NCBI GenBank assembly: GCA_947627055.1
Contig: CANQUS010000002.1
Span: 62,001-126,000, forward strand
Direction of reading: 5' to 3'
Length of the DNA: 64,000 bases
Origin: an uncultured Clostridia bacterium
Lineage (GTDB): Bacteria > Bacillota > Clostridia > Oscillospirales > Acutalibacteraceae
Positions 1-8,261 of the stretch are shown here, in pieces (position 1 is the first letter of the stretch; every line of letters begins with the position of its first letter). Both the position numbers and the translations under genes were made by a program. Below the pieces are notes generated by a model. The model was not told the origin of the DNA. It did no database searches and saw only the letters and a program-made list of their open reading frames with translations.

Positions 1-773
1 ACGACGGGAATGCAGAGTAATTTTACCGCCGTTCTCAAAATCGGATTGGAAAACGGTATAAAACATCCGACAAGTATACCAAGCATAAGAATAATAATTA
101 TAAAGCTTGTGCCGCAGCGAGGATGAAAGCGTTTTTGCCTCATGACATTCTCGACAGTGAGGTCAAGACCGTATTCGTAACAGAAAATCGTCTTATGCTC
201 TGCGCCATGATACATATATAGACGCCTTACGTCTTTATTCAACAGGCACAGCGCCATGTATGCAAGAAAAAGTATAATTCTTACAATCCCCTCAAAAGCA
301 GAGCGATAAACTATGTAATCACCCAAGGACGGCACGGCGGATTCAATAAGATTAAAAAGCCATGTTGGAACAACAAAGAAAACAGCAATACAAACAGCTA
401 TCGTAATAACCATTGTTATCACCATAAAAATCTTGAGAAAACTGTCGCCAAACTTATCGTCTACCCATTTTTCAAATCGGCTCATCTCCTCCTCGGGGGC
501 TTCTATATCGTCAATCGCCAACTCGGCGGAACGCATAAGTGCCTTATATCCTGTACCAAAGGAATCTATCATATTTACAATGCCTCTGATTATCGGTATT
601 CTAAGGAACTTGCTTTTTTTTCCGATCGCAAGCGGCTTCATATCTTCAAGTATAATTTCACCATCTGTTTTTCTGACAGCGATAGCTGTTTTTTGAGGCC
701 CTCTCATCATTATACCCTCCATAAGAGCCTGCCCGCCAATCGATGTTATAAGCTTTGTCTTTTCTCTTTTCAA
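1..773 (-). CDS. yqhQ: DUF1385 membrane protein (YqhQ-like), 3' end outside window
   Basis: The reading frame is open from a TTG at 773 to the window edge, so about 257 codons are present and the C-terminus is missing. GGAG at 782-785 sits 8 nt before the TTG, which decides the start. The N-terminus carries the family signature IGGQALMEGVMMRGP, and further on there are hydrophobic segments and the conserved YHGAEHKTI and FHPRCGTSF blocks. This is the DUF1385/YqhQ family of integral membrane proteins, which has no firmly established function and is usual next to prfA/prmC in Firmicutes. Here it is the last visible gene of an operon with a two-component system, starting 29 nt after the kinase. 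Family assignment is confident; function is unknown. Confidence 0.88.
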   Translation of the reverse strand, partial: MKREKTKLITSIGGQALMEGIMMRGPQKTAIAVRKTDGEIILEDMKPLAIGKKSKFLRIPIIRGIVNMIDSFGTGYKALMRSAELAIDDIEAPEEEMSRFEKWVDDKFGDSFLKIFMVITMVITIAVCIAVFFVVPTWLFNLIESAVPSLGDYIVYRSAFEGIVRIILFLAYMALCLLNKDVRRLYMYHGAEHKTIFCYEYGLDLTVENVMRQKRFHPRCGTSFIIIILMLGILVGCFIPFSNPILRTAVKLLCIPV

Positions 774-802
774 TACACTTGCTCCTTTCAAATACTAAGG
801 AA

Positions 803-2224
803 TTATTTTACAATTATTTCGGTTGGTTCTTCGGGTTCCTCCTTTAAAATTGGAATACTTATCGAAACAGTCGTTCCTACTCCCTCAGCGCTTGCAATAT
901 CAAGCGAACCTGAGTGCAGACGCACTATTTCATCGGCAACGGCGAGACCGATACCTGAACCTCTCTGCGTCTGGTTCGCTTTATAAAATTTCTCCTTTAC
1001 CTTTGAAAGATGCCGTGCGGGGATTCCGCAGCCGTTATCAGAAATTTTTATTACGACAAATTTACCGCTCAGTGAAACCTCTATGTTTATAATGCCGTTT
1101 TCGGGAGTATATTTTAAAGCGTTGTCTATTATATTGATAAACACCTGACGCAGGCGATTCTTGTCGCCGAGTATGGGCGGCAGAATATCAGGCTCCTCAT
1201 AAATCAAGTGCTTGTTTTCTCTCAGAGCACGATCCCTAAGCATATAAATTGCTTCGTCAAGCTCGGCAAGAATATCTATTTTATTCATTATCAGAACCAT
1301 TCTGTTATTCTGAATCCTTGAGAAATCGAGCAGTTCCTCTACTATACCACTCAATCTTTCAGCCTCATCAACAATGATCCTTAACCCCTTTTCCATAGTT
1401 TTGGCATCTGTCGAGCCGCCGAGCTGCATTGTTTCAGCCCAGCCCTTTATTGCCGTGAGCGGTGTTCGCAGTTCATGAGAAACAGAAGATATAAAATCGT
1501 TCTTTAATTTCTCAGATGCCCCAAGCTCTCCCGCCATATAATTTATCGTATCGCAAAGCTCTCCTATCTCATCGTCGTAAAACTTCCCGATTCTTGCGTC
1601 AAAATCTCCCTGGGCTATCCGCTTTGCTGTATCACCTATCTCACGAACAGGCTTGACTATAGATTTCAAAAAGTAGGTGCTTGACAATATTATCAGAAAG
1701 AGAACAAGCAAAACGATAAGTGTGATGACCGAAATAGTTATAAACACTCTGCGATCCGCTTCCTCAAGTGAAACGATATATCTTACAGCGCCGACACATT
1801 CACCATCATCACCGTACACCATTCTTGTGAGAGCCATGACATTCTCTCCCGAGTTAAGCCTGCCTGTCCATGTTGCATATTCGCTTTTTTCGGACTTAGC
1901 ATTATCGTAGTCATGCATAGGCTGAGCCTTATCAGGTTCAAAGCCCGTAGAGGTGATAACAACATCGCCGTCTGAGTTTATAACCATTAGCTCCATAAGC
2001 TCTTTATCCGGGAAGTTCTCGACATATACTCGGGCAGTAGAAATAAATTCATCAGGTTTATTAAATATATTGGCAAGCTCCGAGGAACGCCCGCTAATAG
2101 TCTGCATAATGCCGTTATAATAAAACGATCTTGCAAAAATCGAAAATGCGATAACAATGAGCAAAAGGATAACCAATATTACGCCGAGGCTGTTTATAAG
2201 CCATCTTTTTGTAATGCCTTTCAA
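803..2224 (-). CDS. membrane sensor histidine kinase (HAMP-HisKA-HATPase)
   Basis: Class I sensor kinase of 473 residues. Transmembrane segments lie at about 9-31 and 160-183, with an extracytoplasmic domain of about 125 residues between them; a HAMP linker follows at about 184-236, then the phosphorylated His250 in SHELRTP, an N box, a DNGCGIP G1 box and a GSGIGLA G2 box. It should autophosphorylate and pass phosphate to the OmpR-type regulator encoded upstream at 2495-3196. The start is TTG at 2224 behind GGAGGT with 6 nt spacing. Architecture resembles PhoR/WalK/ResE kinases, but the sensor domain is not PAS and I cannot name the signal. The intervening 75-residue gene and the lipoprotein in the same operon are candidates for accessory sensing roles (inference). 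Confidence 0.93.
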   Translation of the reverse strand: MKGITKRWLINSLGVILVILLLIVIAFSIFARSFYYNGIMQTISGRSSELANIFNKPDEFISTARVYVENFPDKELMELMVINSDGDVVITSTGFEPDKAQPMHDYDNAKSEKSEYATWTGRLNSGENVMALTRMVYGDDGECVGAVRYIVSLEEADRRVFITISVITLIVLLVLFLIILSSTYFLKSIVKPVREIGDTAKRIAQGDFDARIGKFYDDEIGELCDTINYMAGELGASEKLKNDFISSVSHELRTPLTAIKGWAETMQLGGSTDAKTMEKGLRIIVDEAERLSGIVEELLDFSRIQNNRMVLIMNKIDILAELDEAIYMLRDRALRENKHLIYEEPDILPPILGDKNRLRQVFINIIDNALKYTPENGIINIEVSLSGKFVVIKISDNGCGIPARHLSKVKEKFYKANQTQRGSGIGLAVADEIVRLHSGSLDIASAEGVGTTVSISIPILKEEPEEPTEIIVK

Positions 2225-2260
2225 GAAAAGACCTCCATTTGATGAAATAAAATATACAGG

Positions 2261-2488
2261 TTACTCTTCTGATGCTTTATCGGCACTAATTTTATCGGTA
2301 ATTCTCTTTAGTCCGTCCATCAGCGCATGGTGAACTATTTCTGTATGATTTTTAAATTCATCGCCTTTTTCTATAAGGATATAGTCAAGCACAGTTTTTA
2401 CAGGACCGTCAACAACAAGTGTGATACCCTCAACCGTTTCACCGTCGTTTCTATTTAATTCACAGTGCATAAAAGCAATTTTATCCAT
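2261..2488 (-). CDS. small conserved-looking protein of unknown function (75 aa)
   Basis: A 75-residue cytoplasmic protein with no signal peptide or membrane segment, lying 6 nt after the response regulator stop and 36 nt before the kinase start. GAGGC precedes the ATG at suitable distance, so it looks translated. The central part (DGPVKTVLDYILIEKGDEF) is followed by FKNHTEIVHHALMDGLKRI, an amphipathic helix that recalls the second half of ribbon-helix-helix or similar small regulators, but this resemblance is weak. I do not recognise the family. Its position between the partners of a two-component system suggests it modulates them or is simply co-regulated (inference). Confidence 0.7.
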   Translation of the reverse strand: MDKIAFMHCELNRNDGETVEGITLVVDGPVKTVLDYILIEKGDEFKNHTEIVHHALMDGLKRITDKISADKASEE

Positions 2489-2494
2489 AATAAA

Positions 2495-3196
2495 TCAAGC
2501 CTCCCATTTATAACCGAGCCCCCAAACGGTCACGATATTTTTAGGCGAGGACGGATTGTCCTCAATTTTCATGCGCAGACGGCGTATATTAACGTCAACG
2601 ATTTTTTCCTCGCCAACATATGTTTCACCCCAAACGTGACGAAGTATATCGCCTCTGTCGAGCGCGACTCCGGGACTGGAAAAAAAATACTCCATGATTT
2701 GAAATTCAACCTGCGTCAGGTCGATCATTTGTCCTCGCTTTGTGAGAGTGTGATTTCTGAGGTTCAATATAAAGTCTCCAGACTTAATTTCCTCCTTAAA
2801 GTTATTGTCGCTGCGCATTTCTGCGATAGCTACTCGCCGATATAGCGCGTCAACCCTTGCGACAAGCTCTGTTGGGCTGAACGGCTTTGTAACATAGTCA
2901 TCGGCTCCGAGCATAAGTCCGGAAATTTTATCCATTTCCTGAGTCCTTGCGGTAAGCATTATAATGCCGATAGAGCCGTTTCTTTTCCTAAGCTCCTTGC
3001 AAACCTGTAGTCCGTCTATGCCAGGCATCATAATGTCGAGAATAGCGATGTCAAAATCGCCGTCGTTCTGCTCGTATTTTTCGAGGGCTGCTTCTCCGCA
3101 GTCAGCCTCAGTAACGTTGTAACCCGCACGTTCGAGGTTAATAACAACAAATTCGCGTATGGCAGTTTCATCCTCAGCAACCAATATGTTTTTCAT
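2495..3196 (-). CDS. OmpR/PhoB-family response regulator
   Basis: A 233-residue regulator with an N-terminal receiver domain (about 1-120) and a C-terminal winged-helix DNA-binding domain (about 130-230). Receiver landmarks are the acidic pair in VAEDE (8-10), the phosphoacceptor Asp54 in ILDIMMPG, a Thr/Ser in the MLTA block and the Lys of VTKPF. The wing carries the usual VDVNIRRLRMKIE and TVWGLGYKWE motifs. It is the obvious partner of the kinase at 803-2224, from which it is separated by one small gene. It starts 34 nt after the lipoprotein gene, so it is probably transcribed with trmB and the lipoprotein. Target genes cannot be told from the window. Confidence 0.95.
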   Translation of the reverse strand: MKNILVAEDETAIREFVVINLERAGYNVTEADCGEAALEKYEQNDGDFDIAILDIMMPGIDGLQVCKELRKRNGSIGIIMLTARTQEMDKISGLMLGADDYVTKPFSPTELVARVDALYRRVAIAEMRSDNNFKEEIKSGDFILNLRNHTLTKRGQMIDLTQVEFQIMEYFFSSPGVALDRGDILRHVWGETYVGEEKIVDVNIRRLRMKIEDNPSSPKNIVTVWGLGYKWEA

Positions 3197-3230
3197 AAAT
3201 CAATCTTTCCTTTCGCAAATATTCAATCGG

Positions 3231-4598
3231 TTAAGAAATTATCCTAAAGCAATCCTTGATTTCATCCTCATTAAGCGATAAATCGTTTTTAGTATTCTCT
3301 ATCTTCGCTGCATAAACAGCGCTGTCTGTTTTTCTTATCATGACCATATTTTTCGCGTTTTCGGACTTCCATTCCTTATTTGAGTAAACACAAACAGTGA
3401 ATAGCATTTCGCCGATGCTTCCCGAGCTGTCATTATCTGTAATCCATTCATAGAAGGTCATGGTTCTATTGTCACTGTTAATTCTTGCCGTCACATATGT
3501 GGGCCATTTTTCTTCTTGCTTTGTCATCCACTTATCAGGCAATATGATATAATAGCCCTCCTTATAGCTTATAACCATATTTAATACACCAGTAAAGGTA
3601 TTTGTGTCCTTTAGATAAGTGTTCCATGTGGTCATAATACATATTGTCGCGGCATTCTCTCTGTTTCTCGAGGGCATAGTTGCTATTGATGGTATTTCAA
3701 TAATCCCGTCGTTATTTATATCCTTGCATATGGTTGAGGACGTTCTTGCGGATATATTTGTTTTGTTAGAGGAATCGTCAAAAACATTAAGAGGATTAAC
3801 AAGGCACTCGTTTTTTGTATCCCAAAAGATAATTTGAGTGGTATTCGTCCCGGCATGTGTTTCACCATCAAGAAAAACCGCTCTCGTTGTCGAATCTGCC
3901 ATTCCGACGGTAACATTTATTATTCGTGTGAGATTAGAATCAAGCTGTACTGAGGAATTGATCATAGGACGCTTTTCCTTGGTTGAGTATTTAAAAAATT
4001 TTGCAAATGAATCCTCATCGTTATTAGCAATGGTAAGCAAAATTATTTCATCTTTTGCGTCATTATCGAAATCTGCGGCGGCAAGTTCAGTATATGTTGA
4101 GTCTACGGTCATTTCGCGAACGAAATCATCCTCATAAGCATAAATTGTCAGCTTTTTTTCGTTGCTTCCGAGTGATGTCCAGCCTAACAGAAGTTCCTTT
4201 TGACTGTCACCGTTTATATCAGCAAAAAGCATCCTGTCAACGCCCGACGCGCCGTTAGTAAAGTTGCCTATACTTTTCCACTCTCCGCTATCTTTAGTCA
4301 TGAACATTAGATTCAGCTTTGAGTTCTCGTTTCCGGAAGAATACAGTGCGATAGCCTCGTCATAGCCGTCATTGTCAAGATCCTCCATTGTAATTGCGGA
4401 ACGATATTCCCCGGTCTGAGGATAATTAAAAGTAAAGCCAGCTCCGGCTTTTGTTTCTATTATGTTTTGAATATCAGCCTTATCCCCTGTCGGACGCGGC
4501 GGTCTCATCATATTACCGCCATTGACAAAGTTTGCTGAGCAGCCGGAAACACAAAATACAGAAATAACTAAGATCAAAGCGAGAAGTCGTTTCTTCAT
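3231..4598 (-). CDS. lipoprotein with FG-GAP/VCBS-like calcium-binding repeats
   Basis: A 455-residue exported protein. The N-terminus is a lipoprotein signal ([20 protein letters not shown]) with Cys20 in a lipobox, so the mature protein should be anchored on the outer face of the membrane. It contains repeated acidic loops [27 protein letters not shown] and DINNDGIIE, typical of FG-GAP/VCBS beta-propeller repeats that bind calcium. The ATG overlaps the trmB stop by 4 nt, giving translational coupling. It precedes a two-component regulator gene in the same operon, so it may act as an extracellular sensor or binding partner for the kinase (inference). No enzyme motif is seen. Confidence 0.85.
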   Translation of the reverse strand: MKKRLLALILVISVFCVSGCSANFVNGGNMMRPPRPTGDKADIQNIIETKAGAGFTFNYPQTGEYRSAITMEDLDNDGYDEAIALYSSGNENSKLNLMFMTKDSGEWKSIGNFTNGASGVDRMLFADINGDSQKELLLGWTSLGSNEKKLTIYAYEDDFVREMTVDSTYTELAAADFDNDAKDEIILLTIANNDEDSFAKFFKYSTKEKRPMINSSVQLDSNLTRIINVTVGMADSTTRAVFLDGETHAGTNTTQIIFWDTKNECLVNPLNVFDDSSNKTNISARTSSTICKDINNDGIIEIPSIATMPSRNRENAATICIMTTWNTYLKDTNTFTGVLNMVISYKEGYYIILPDKWMTKQEEKWPTYVTARINSDNRTMTFYEWITDNDSSGSIGEMLFTVCVYSNKEWKSENAKNMVMIRKTDSAVYAAKIENTKNDLSLNEDEIKDCFRIIS

Positions 4599-5320
4599 AT
4601 ATCAATCGTTTCCTTTCTGTCATCAGGCACTCCGCTCTCAGAAGGATATGGCGATGTGTCTAGCTGAACCTTTTTTGCAATTAAAAATTTGATTTTTATT
4701 CCCTCATCAGAAAACATCTTCTCATGCTCTGTTATTAGGTTAGGTTCGTAACCGGAATTGTGCAGATCTCGTGTGATATATATTACCTTGAAGCCGGATT
4801 CCAAAAAATACTCAAGACTTTCCTCGAAAAGCTCATCATCATCCGTCTTAAAATGTATTTCACCGTTATCTACAAGGAAGTCACGGTATTGCAGGAGCTG
4901 ACGGCTATGTGTCAGGCGGCGTTTTTTATGCTTATTGCGCGGCCAAGGGTTGCAAAAGTTAATATAAATACGTTCGACACAATCGTTCTCGTCAAGCATC
5001 ATGAAAATTCTCTCAATATTATGAATCGTGAGAAGGACATTTTCGGGCTTCTCTCCTGTTCTATCAAAGGCTTTGACAATATTTCGTTTGGCAAGACCGA
5101 GCATTTCATTTTTTATATCAACAGCAAGGTAATTTATATCGCGATTTATGTATGCCGCCTGCGACATAAAGCCTCCCTTTCCACAACCAAGCTCGATATG
5201 GAACGGCTGCTTTTCATGGTACAGCTCCGACCATTTTCCTTTATAGTCATCAGGGTTATCAATATAAAATCCGCATTCAAGTAATTCCGGACGCGCCCAA
5301 GGTTTATGTCTTATTCTCAT
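4595..5320 (-). CDS. trmB: tRNA (guanine-N7)-methyltransferase
   Basis: TrmB methylates G46 of tRNA with S-adenosylmethionine. The protein has the N-terminal [14 protein letters not shown] signature, the SAM-binding ELGCGKGGF loop and the active-site region [17 protein letters not shown], where the usual Asp is Asn as in many clostridial members. I place the start at ATG 5320 because GGTGGA at 5328-5333 lies 7 nt upstream and family proteins begin at this point; the frame is also open to a TTG at 5335. The length of about 241 residues is normal. It heads the operon that continues into the lipoprotein and two-component genes, overlapping the next gene by 4 nt. Confidence 0.95.
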   Translation of the reverse strand: MRIRHKPWARPELLECGFYIDNPDDYKGKWSELYHEKQPFHIELGCGKGGFMSQAAYINRDINYLAVDIKNEMLGLAKRNIVKAFDRTGEKPENVLLTIHNIERIFMMLDENDCVERIYINFCNPWPRNKHKKRRLTHSRQLLQYRDFLVDNGEIHFKTDDDELFEESLEYFLESGFKVIYITRDLHNSGYEPNLITEHEKMFSDEGIKIKFLIAKKVQLDTSPYPSESGVPDDRKETIDI

Positions 5321-5454
5321 AAAGCTATCCACCAATAAAATATATAAAATTACATTTTATTATACCAAAATGATAAGGTACTAATTTTCTTTAAAATAAT
5401 TATTTAAAATAATTGCTAAAATGAATTGCTAAAGCTGTAATAACTAAAAAAATT

Positions 5455-5626
5455 CTAAAAATGAAAGTTAAATAATTCATTTATTTCAGCGACAAAACCG
5501 TCACTTTTTACTGTAAAAGTTATATTCATATAATAGTCTATCGGACTGTCCGTTGGCTTATTTTTACCGAAACAACTGCCTTTCGGATAAACTTTTCCTT
5601 AAACCTCCTATCATTCTATTTCTCAT
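5455..5626 (-). pseudogene. frameshifted small reading frame of unknown family
   Basis: GGAGG lies 8 nt before an ATG at 5626. This frame gives MRNRMIGGLRK and then ends soon after, but after a run of A at the AGGAAAAG position the +1 frame continues as VYPKGSCFGKNKPTDSP, then DYYMNITFTVKSDGFVAEI, and stops at 5455. Joined, they would make a protein of about 57 residues. The 172-nt span is one base off a multiple of three, as expected for a single frameshift. I do not recognise the protein. It could be a decayed small gene, a sequencing error in an intact one, or chance. Confidence 0.35.
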
Positions 5627-5786
5627 TTTGTTTTCCTCCGATTAAACTTCAATTAAATAATTTATTCTTAAAATTGCAGAAAAATCCCCATAGCTACCGA
5701 CAGAGATCCATTAACAATATCGGACACCGCTGTGACTGTCGATATATTTAACTAATCATAATATAACCGATGACTGTTTTTCGAGG

Positions 5787-5815
5787 TTGACGAAAAAATA
5801 CGTCAATGATATAAT
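5787..5815 (+). promoter_or_regulatory. sigma-A promoter for metF operon
   Basis: TTGACG at 5787-5792, a 17-nt spacer and TATAAT at 5810-5815 with a TG extension (TGATATAAT). It points at metF, whose ATG is 51 nt downstream of the -10 box. Confidence 0.8.
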
Positions 5816-5866
5816 TATACTGAAAAATTATCCATAAAAATAACAAGAAAAGACAGGTACGCATAT

Positions 5867-6727
5867 ATGAAAATTATCAACATAATAACAGCAGAACGTA
5901 AAAGCCTTTCATTTGAGGTTTTCCCGCCGAAAACAAACGACAGCTTTGAAAGCGTTATCACCGCTATACGCAAGATTGCCGCCTTGAAGCCAAGCTATAT
6001 GAGCGTAACATACGGAGCGGGCGGCGGAACAAGCAAATTCACCGTTGACATAGCGCACGAAATTGATACTCTAGGTGTCACGCCCATCGCTCACCTTACC
6101 TGCGTTTCCTCTAACAAGGAGCAGATCGACAGACAACTTTTAAGTATGCTTGAGAACGGAATACTTAACGTCCTCGCCCTGCGCGGTGATATTCCCAGCG
6201 ACTTTGATAAAAGTAAAATGGAGTTTTCCTATGCAAGCGAGCTTATCAATGAAATAAAGTCAGTGGGTGATTTCTGTATCGGAGGGGCGTGCTATCCCGA
6301 GGGACACCCCGAAAGTACCTCTCTTGACGATGACATTAAAAACCTTAAGCTAAAGGTCGATAGCGGATGCGAATTTCTCACAACGCAGATGTTCTTTGAA
6401 AATTCCAAGTTTTATGAGTTTTTGTCTAAGATAAGAACTGCGGGTATCAACGTTCCTGTTGTTGCGGGGATCATGCCTGTAACCAGCGTAAAGCAAATCG
6501 ACAGGATCTTCACTCTCTCAGGCTCACAGCTTCCCGACGAATTGAAAAGCATTGCCGACCGCTGCGGCTCATCCCCCGCGGATATGAAAAAAGCGGGGAT
6601 AGAGTTTGCCACTAAACAAATCAACGATCTCTATGAAAACGGGATCAACGCTGTTCATGTCTATACAATGAATAATCACGACGTTGCTGAGCAGATACAT
6701 ACAAATCTCGAGGGAATTTTAAAATGA
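5867..6727 (+). CDS. metF: methylenetetrahydrofolate reductase
   Basis: MetF reduces 5,10-methylene-THF to 5-methyl-THF, the methyl donor for methionine synthase. The 286-residue protein is a full-length flavin-dependent TIM barrel with FEVFPPKT near the N-terminus, AHLTCVSSNKEQI, LALRGDIP, GGACYPEGHPES and TTQMFFE. It is first in the plus-strand methionine module and its last 4 nt overlap the next gene, so the two are translationally coupled. A strong promoter lies upstream. In acetogen-like clostridia MetF can also feed one-carbon metabolism together with Fhs, which is encoded at 57.8-59.5 kb of this window. Confidence 0.95.
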   Translation: MKIINIITAERKSLSFEVFPPKTNDSFESVITAIRKIAALKPSYMSVTYGAGGGTSKFTVDIAHEIDTLGVTPIAHLTCVSSNKEQIDRQLLSMLENGILNVLALRGDIPSDFDKSKMEFSYASELINEIKSVGDFCIGGACYPEGHPESTSLDDDIKNLKLKVDSGCEFLTTQMFFENSKFYEFLSKIRTAGINVPVVAGIMPVTSVKQIDRIFTLSGSQLPDELKSIADRCGSSPADMKKAGIEFATKQINDLYENGINAVHVYTMNNHDVAEQIHTNLEGILK

Positions 6728-7398
6728 TATATTTATATTCATTATGCTCCGATAAGGTAGCTATATCAGAAAAAGAGGTCTACCGCTATCTCGGCTACGG
6801 CAAAATATATCCGAATGATGAGGTCACTGCTCTTATAAATGAGTGCGTCAAGGAATTCAACAAATTCTCCGCGTATAAAGCATGCTATACAGAGGTCGAT
6901 ATTGATGTTGACGACAAGAGAGAGCTTGTTGACTTCGGCTTTATGAAGGTCAACAGTCACTCGCTTACACTTAATCTGCGCGGCTGCGTTTCGTCATATG
7001 TTTTCGCTGCTACTACAGGAGCGATGGCGGAGCGCCATATTATAAAACAAAACCGACTTTCCGCATTAAGGGGTATTGTCACAGACGCTGTTGGCTCGGC
7101 TTCTATCGAGCATTTCTGCAATATCTTAAACAAAAAGCTTGCCGATACCTCCGCCTCGAACGGAAAGTTCCTTCGCCCTCGTTTTAGCTGCGGCTACGGT
7201 GACTTTTCACTTGAATACCAGCCGCAGATACTCTCATTTCTTGACAGCAGCAGAAAAATAGGTCTTAGCATTACAGACAATCTGATGATGACACCTGTTA
7301 AATCAGTAACCGCCGTTATAGGCATAAGCGGAACGCCGGTAAACTGTCGTTCGGGATGCGTGGAATGTGAAAAAACGGATTGTCAGTATCGTGTGTAA
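6724..7398 (+). CDS. stand-alone methionine synthase reactivation-domain protein
   Basis: A 224-residue protein matching the C-terminal activation domain of cobalamin-dependent methionine synthase. Landmarks are RHIIKQNRLSALRG, RFSCGYGDFSLEYQ, KIGLSITDNLMMTPVKS, VTAVIGIS and a Cys-rich tail with CVECEKTDCQYRV. The domain binds SAM and helps reductive remethylation of oxidised cob(II)alamin. The MetH encoded at 8262-10640 stops after its B12 domain, so this protein should supply the missing function in trans. It overlaps metF by 4 nt. Separate reactivation proteins are known in Firmicutes and Thermotoga-type systems. Confidence 0.88.
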   Translation: MIYLYSLCSDKVAISEKEVYRYLGYGKIYPNDEVTALINECVKEFNKFSAYKACYTEVDIDVDDKRELVDFGFMKVNSHSLTLNLRGCVSSYVFAATTGAMAERHIIKQNRLSALRGIVTDAVGSASIEHFCNILNKKLADTSASNGKFLRPRFSCGYGDFSLEYQPQILSFLDSSRKIGLSITDNLMMTPVKSVTAVIGISGTPVNCRSGCVECEKTDCQYRV

Positions 7399-7906
7399 CG
7401 CACTGAAATGAAAATTTTTACGGAATACAATATTCGAGTTATAAGCAAAAGTGAATATTATTTTCTTAAAGATTTTATGCATAAAGCTATATTTCTGCAA
7501 GACGAAAACAATTTAACACCTAAGTCATAATTTAAAGCCTGATCTTCAAGTATATTTTAAAAATTAAGGCAGGAAAAGGTCGACTTTTGCCCTTGTTTTG
7601 AGTTTGACAGTAAAGTTGCAAATGCTGTTTGGGTGAAAAATATAAAGAACCACGGCAGTACTAACTATAATTACACACAAGTTTGCAATTTTATAAGGAT
7701 CATATCGGATACGAAATATGAGCGGCGTTAATGAGGAAAAAGATGAAACACCTTAAATAAGTGGATTATTATTAAGCACCGTTAACCGTTCCAAAAAACT
7801 ATGCATAAAAATGCACCTCAAGATCGGATTTTAAATTATTGACGAAAAATATATCATGACGCGCAATTCACATTAAAAAAGTGCAAAATAGAAAGGAAGT
7901 AAGTTA
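7399..7906. other. 508-nt intergenic region between MetH-activation gene and EF-Tu-like gene
   Basis: AT-rich and without a supported gene. There is no clear intrinsic terminator after 7398. TTGACA at 7604-7609 and TTGACG at 7839-7844 resemble -35 boxes but neither has a good -10 at 16-18 nt. I looked for a SAM or cobalamin riboswitch because metH is downstream and saw none of their conserved core sequences. AAGGAAG before 7907 is the ribosome binding site of the next gene. Confidence 0.5.
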
Positions 7907-8251
7907 ATGGGATTTTTAGACTTATTCAAAAGAAAAGAATCAGTCTCAAACACTTCTGTAAACAACCTAAATAAAGATATTCCATTCTGTATTACAGTTC
8001 AGGATATTTTTCCCCTTGTAACCGGTAAGGATATCGTAATTGTCGGAACGATTGCCAGCGGCTCTGTTTCAGAAGGCGACACAGTCACGCTAAAAAGGCA
8101 GGATGGAACATCGAGATCTGTCCGTGTCGGAGTAATAGAACTTAACGGCAATCTACGGGTAAAAAAAGCCTCGGCCGGTACTCGTGTCGGAATAATGCTA
8201 AACGAAATTACCAAAAGTGAAATTTGTGCAGGAGATATATTAGCAAAATAG
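7907..8251 (+). CDS. lone EF-Tu domain-2-like protein
   Basis: A 114-residue protein. After a short Lys/Ser-rich head (MGFLDLFKRKE), residues about 25-113 form a beta-barrel matching domain 2 of translational GTPases: a V-D-I-F-P-L-V-T-G-K-D-I-V-I-V-G-T-I stretch, the SGSVSEGDTVTL turn, and a KKASAGTRVGIML block ending in ICAGDILAK. There is no GTPase domain, so it is not a translation factor. In EF-Tu the barrel contacts aminoacyl-tRNA and the ribosome. It is 10 nt upstream of metH and so probably in its transcript. Its role is unknown; small proteins of this type are scattered in clostridia. Confidence 0.72.
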   Translation: MGFLDLFKRKESVSNTSVNNLNKDIPFCITVQDIFPLVTGKDIVIVGTIASGSVSEGDTVTLKRQDGTSRSVRVGVIELNGNLRVKKASAGTRVGIMLNEITKSEICAGDILAK

Positions 8252-8261
8252 AGGTATCACT

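Larger units (their letters stand above)
5321..5866. other. intergenic region between divergent trmB and metF
   Basis: This AT-rich stretch of 546 nt separates divergent operons. It holds a frameshifted small reading frame on the minus strand (5455-5626) and a near-consensus promoter for metF (5787-5815). I looked for SAM, cobalamin and T-box leaders because of the methionine genes downstream, and saw no conserved core of any of these; the metF leader after the promoter is only about 45 nt long, too short for them. Confidence 0.6.

Noticed and set aside
5636..5866. Riboswitch (SAM, cobalamin or T-box) before metF
   Set aside because: The promoter at 5787-5815 leaves a leader of only about 45 nt, and none of the conserved cores is visible upstream.
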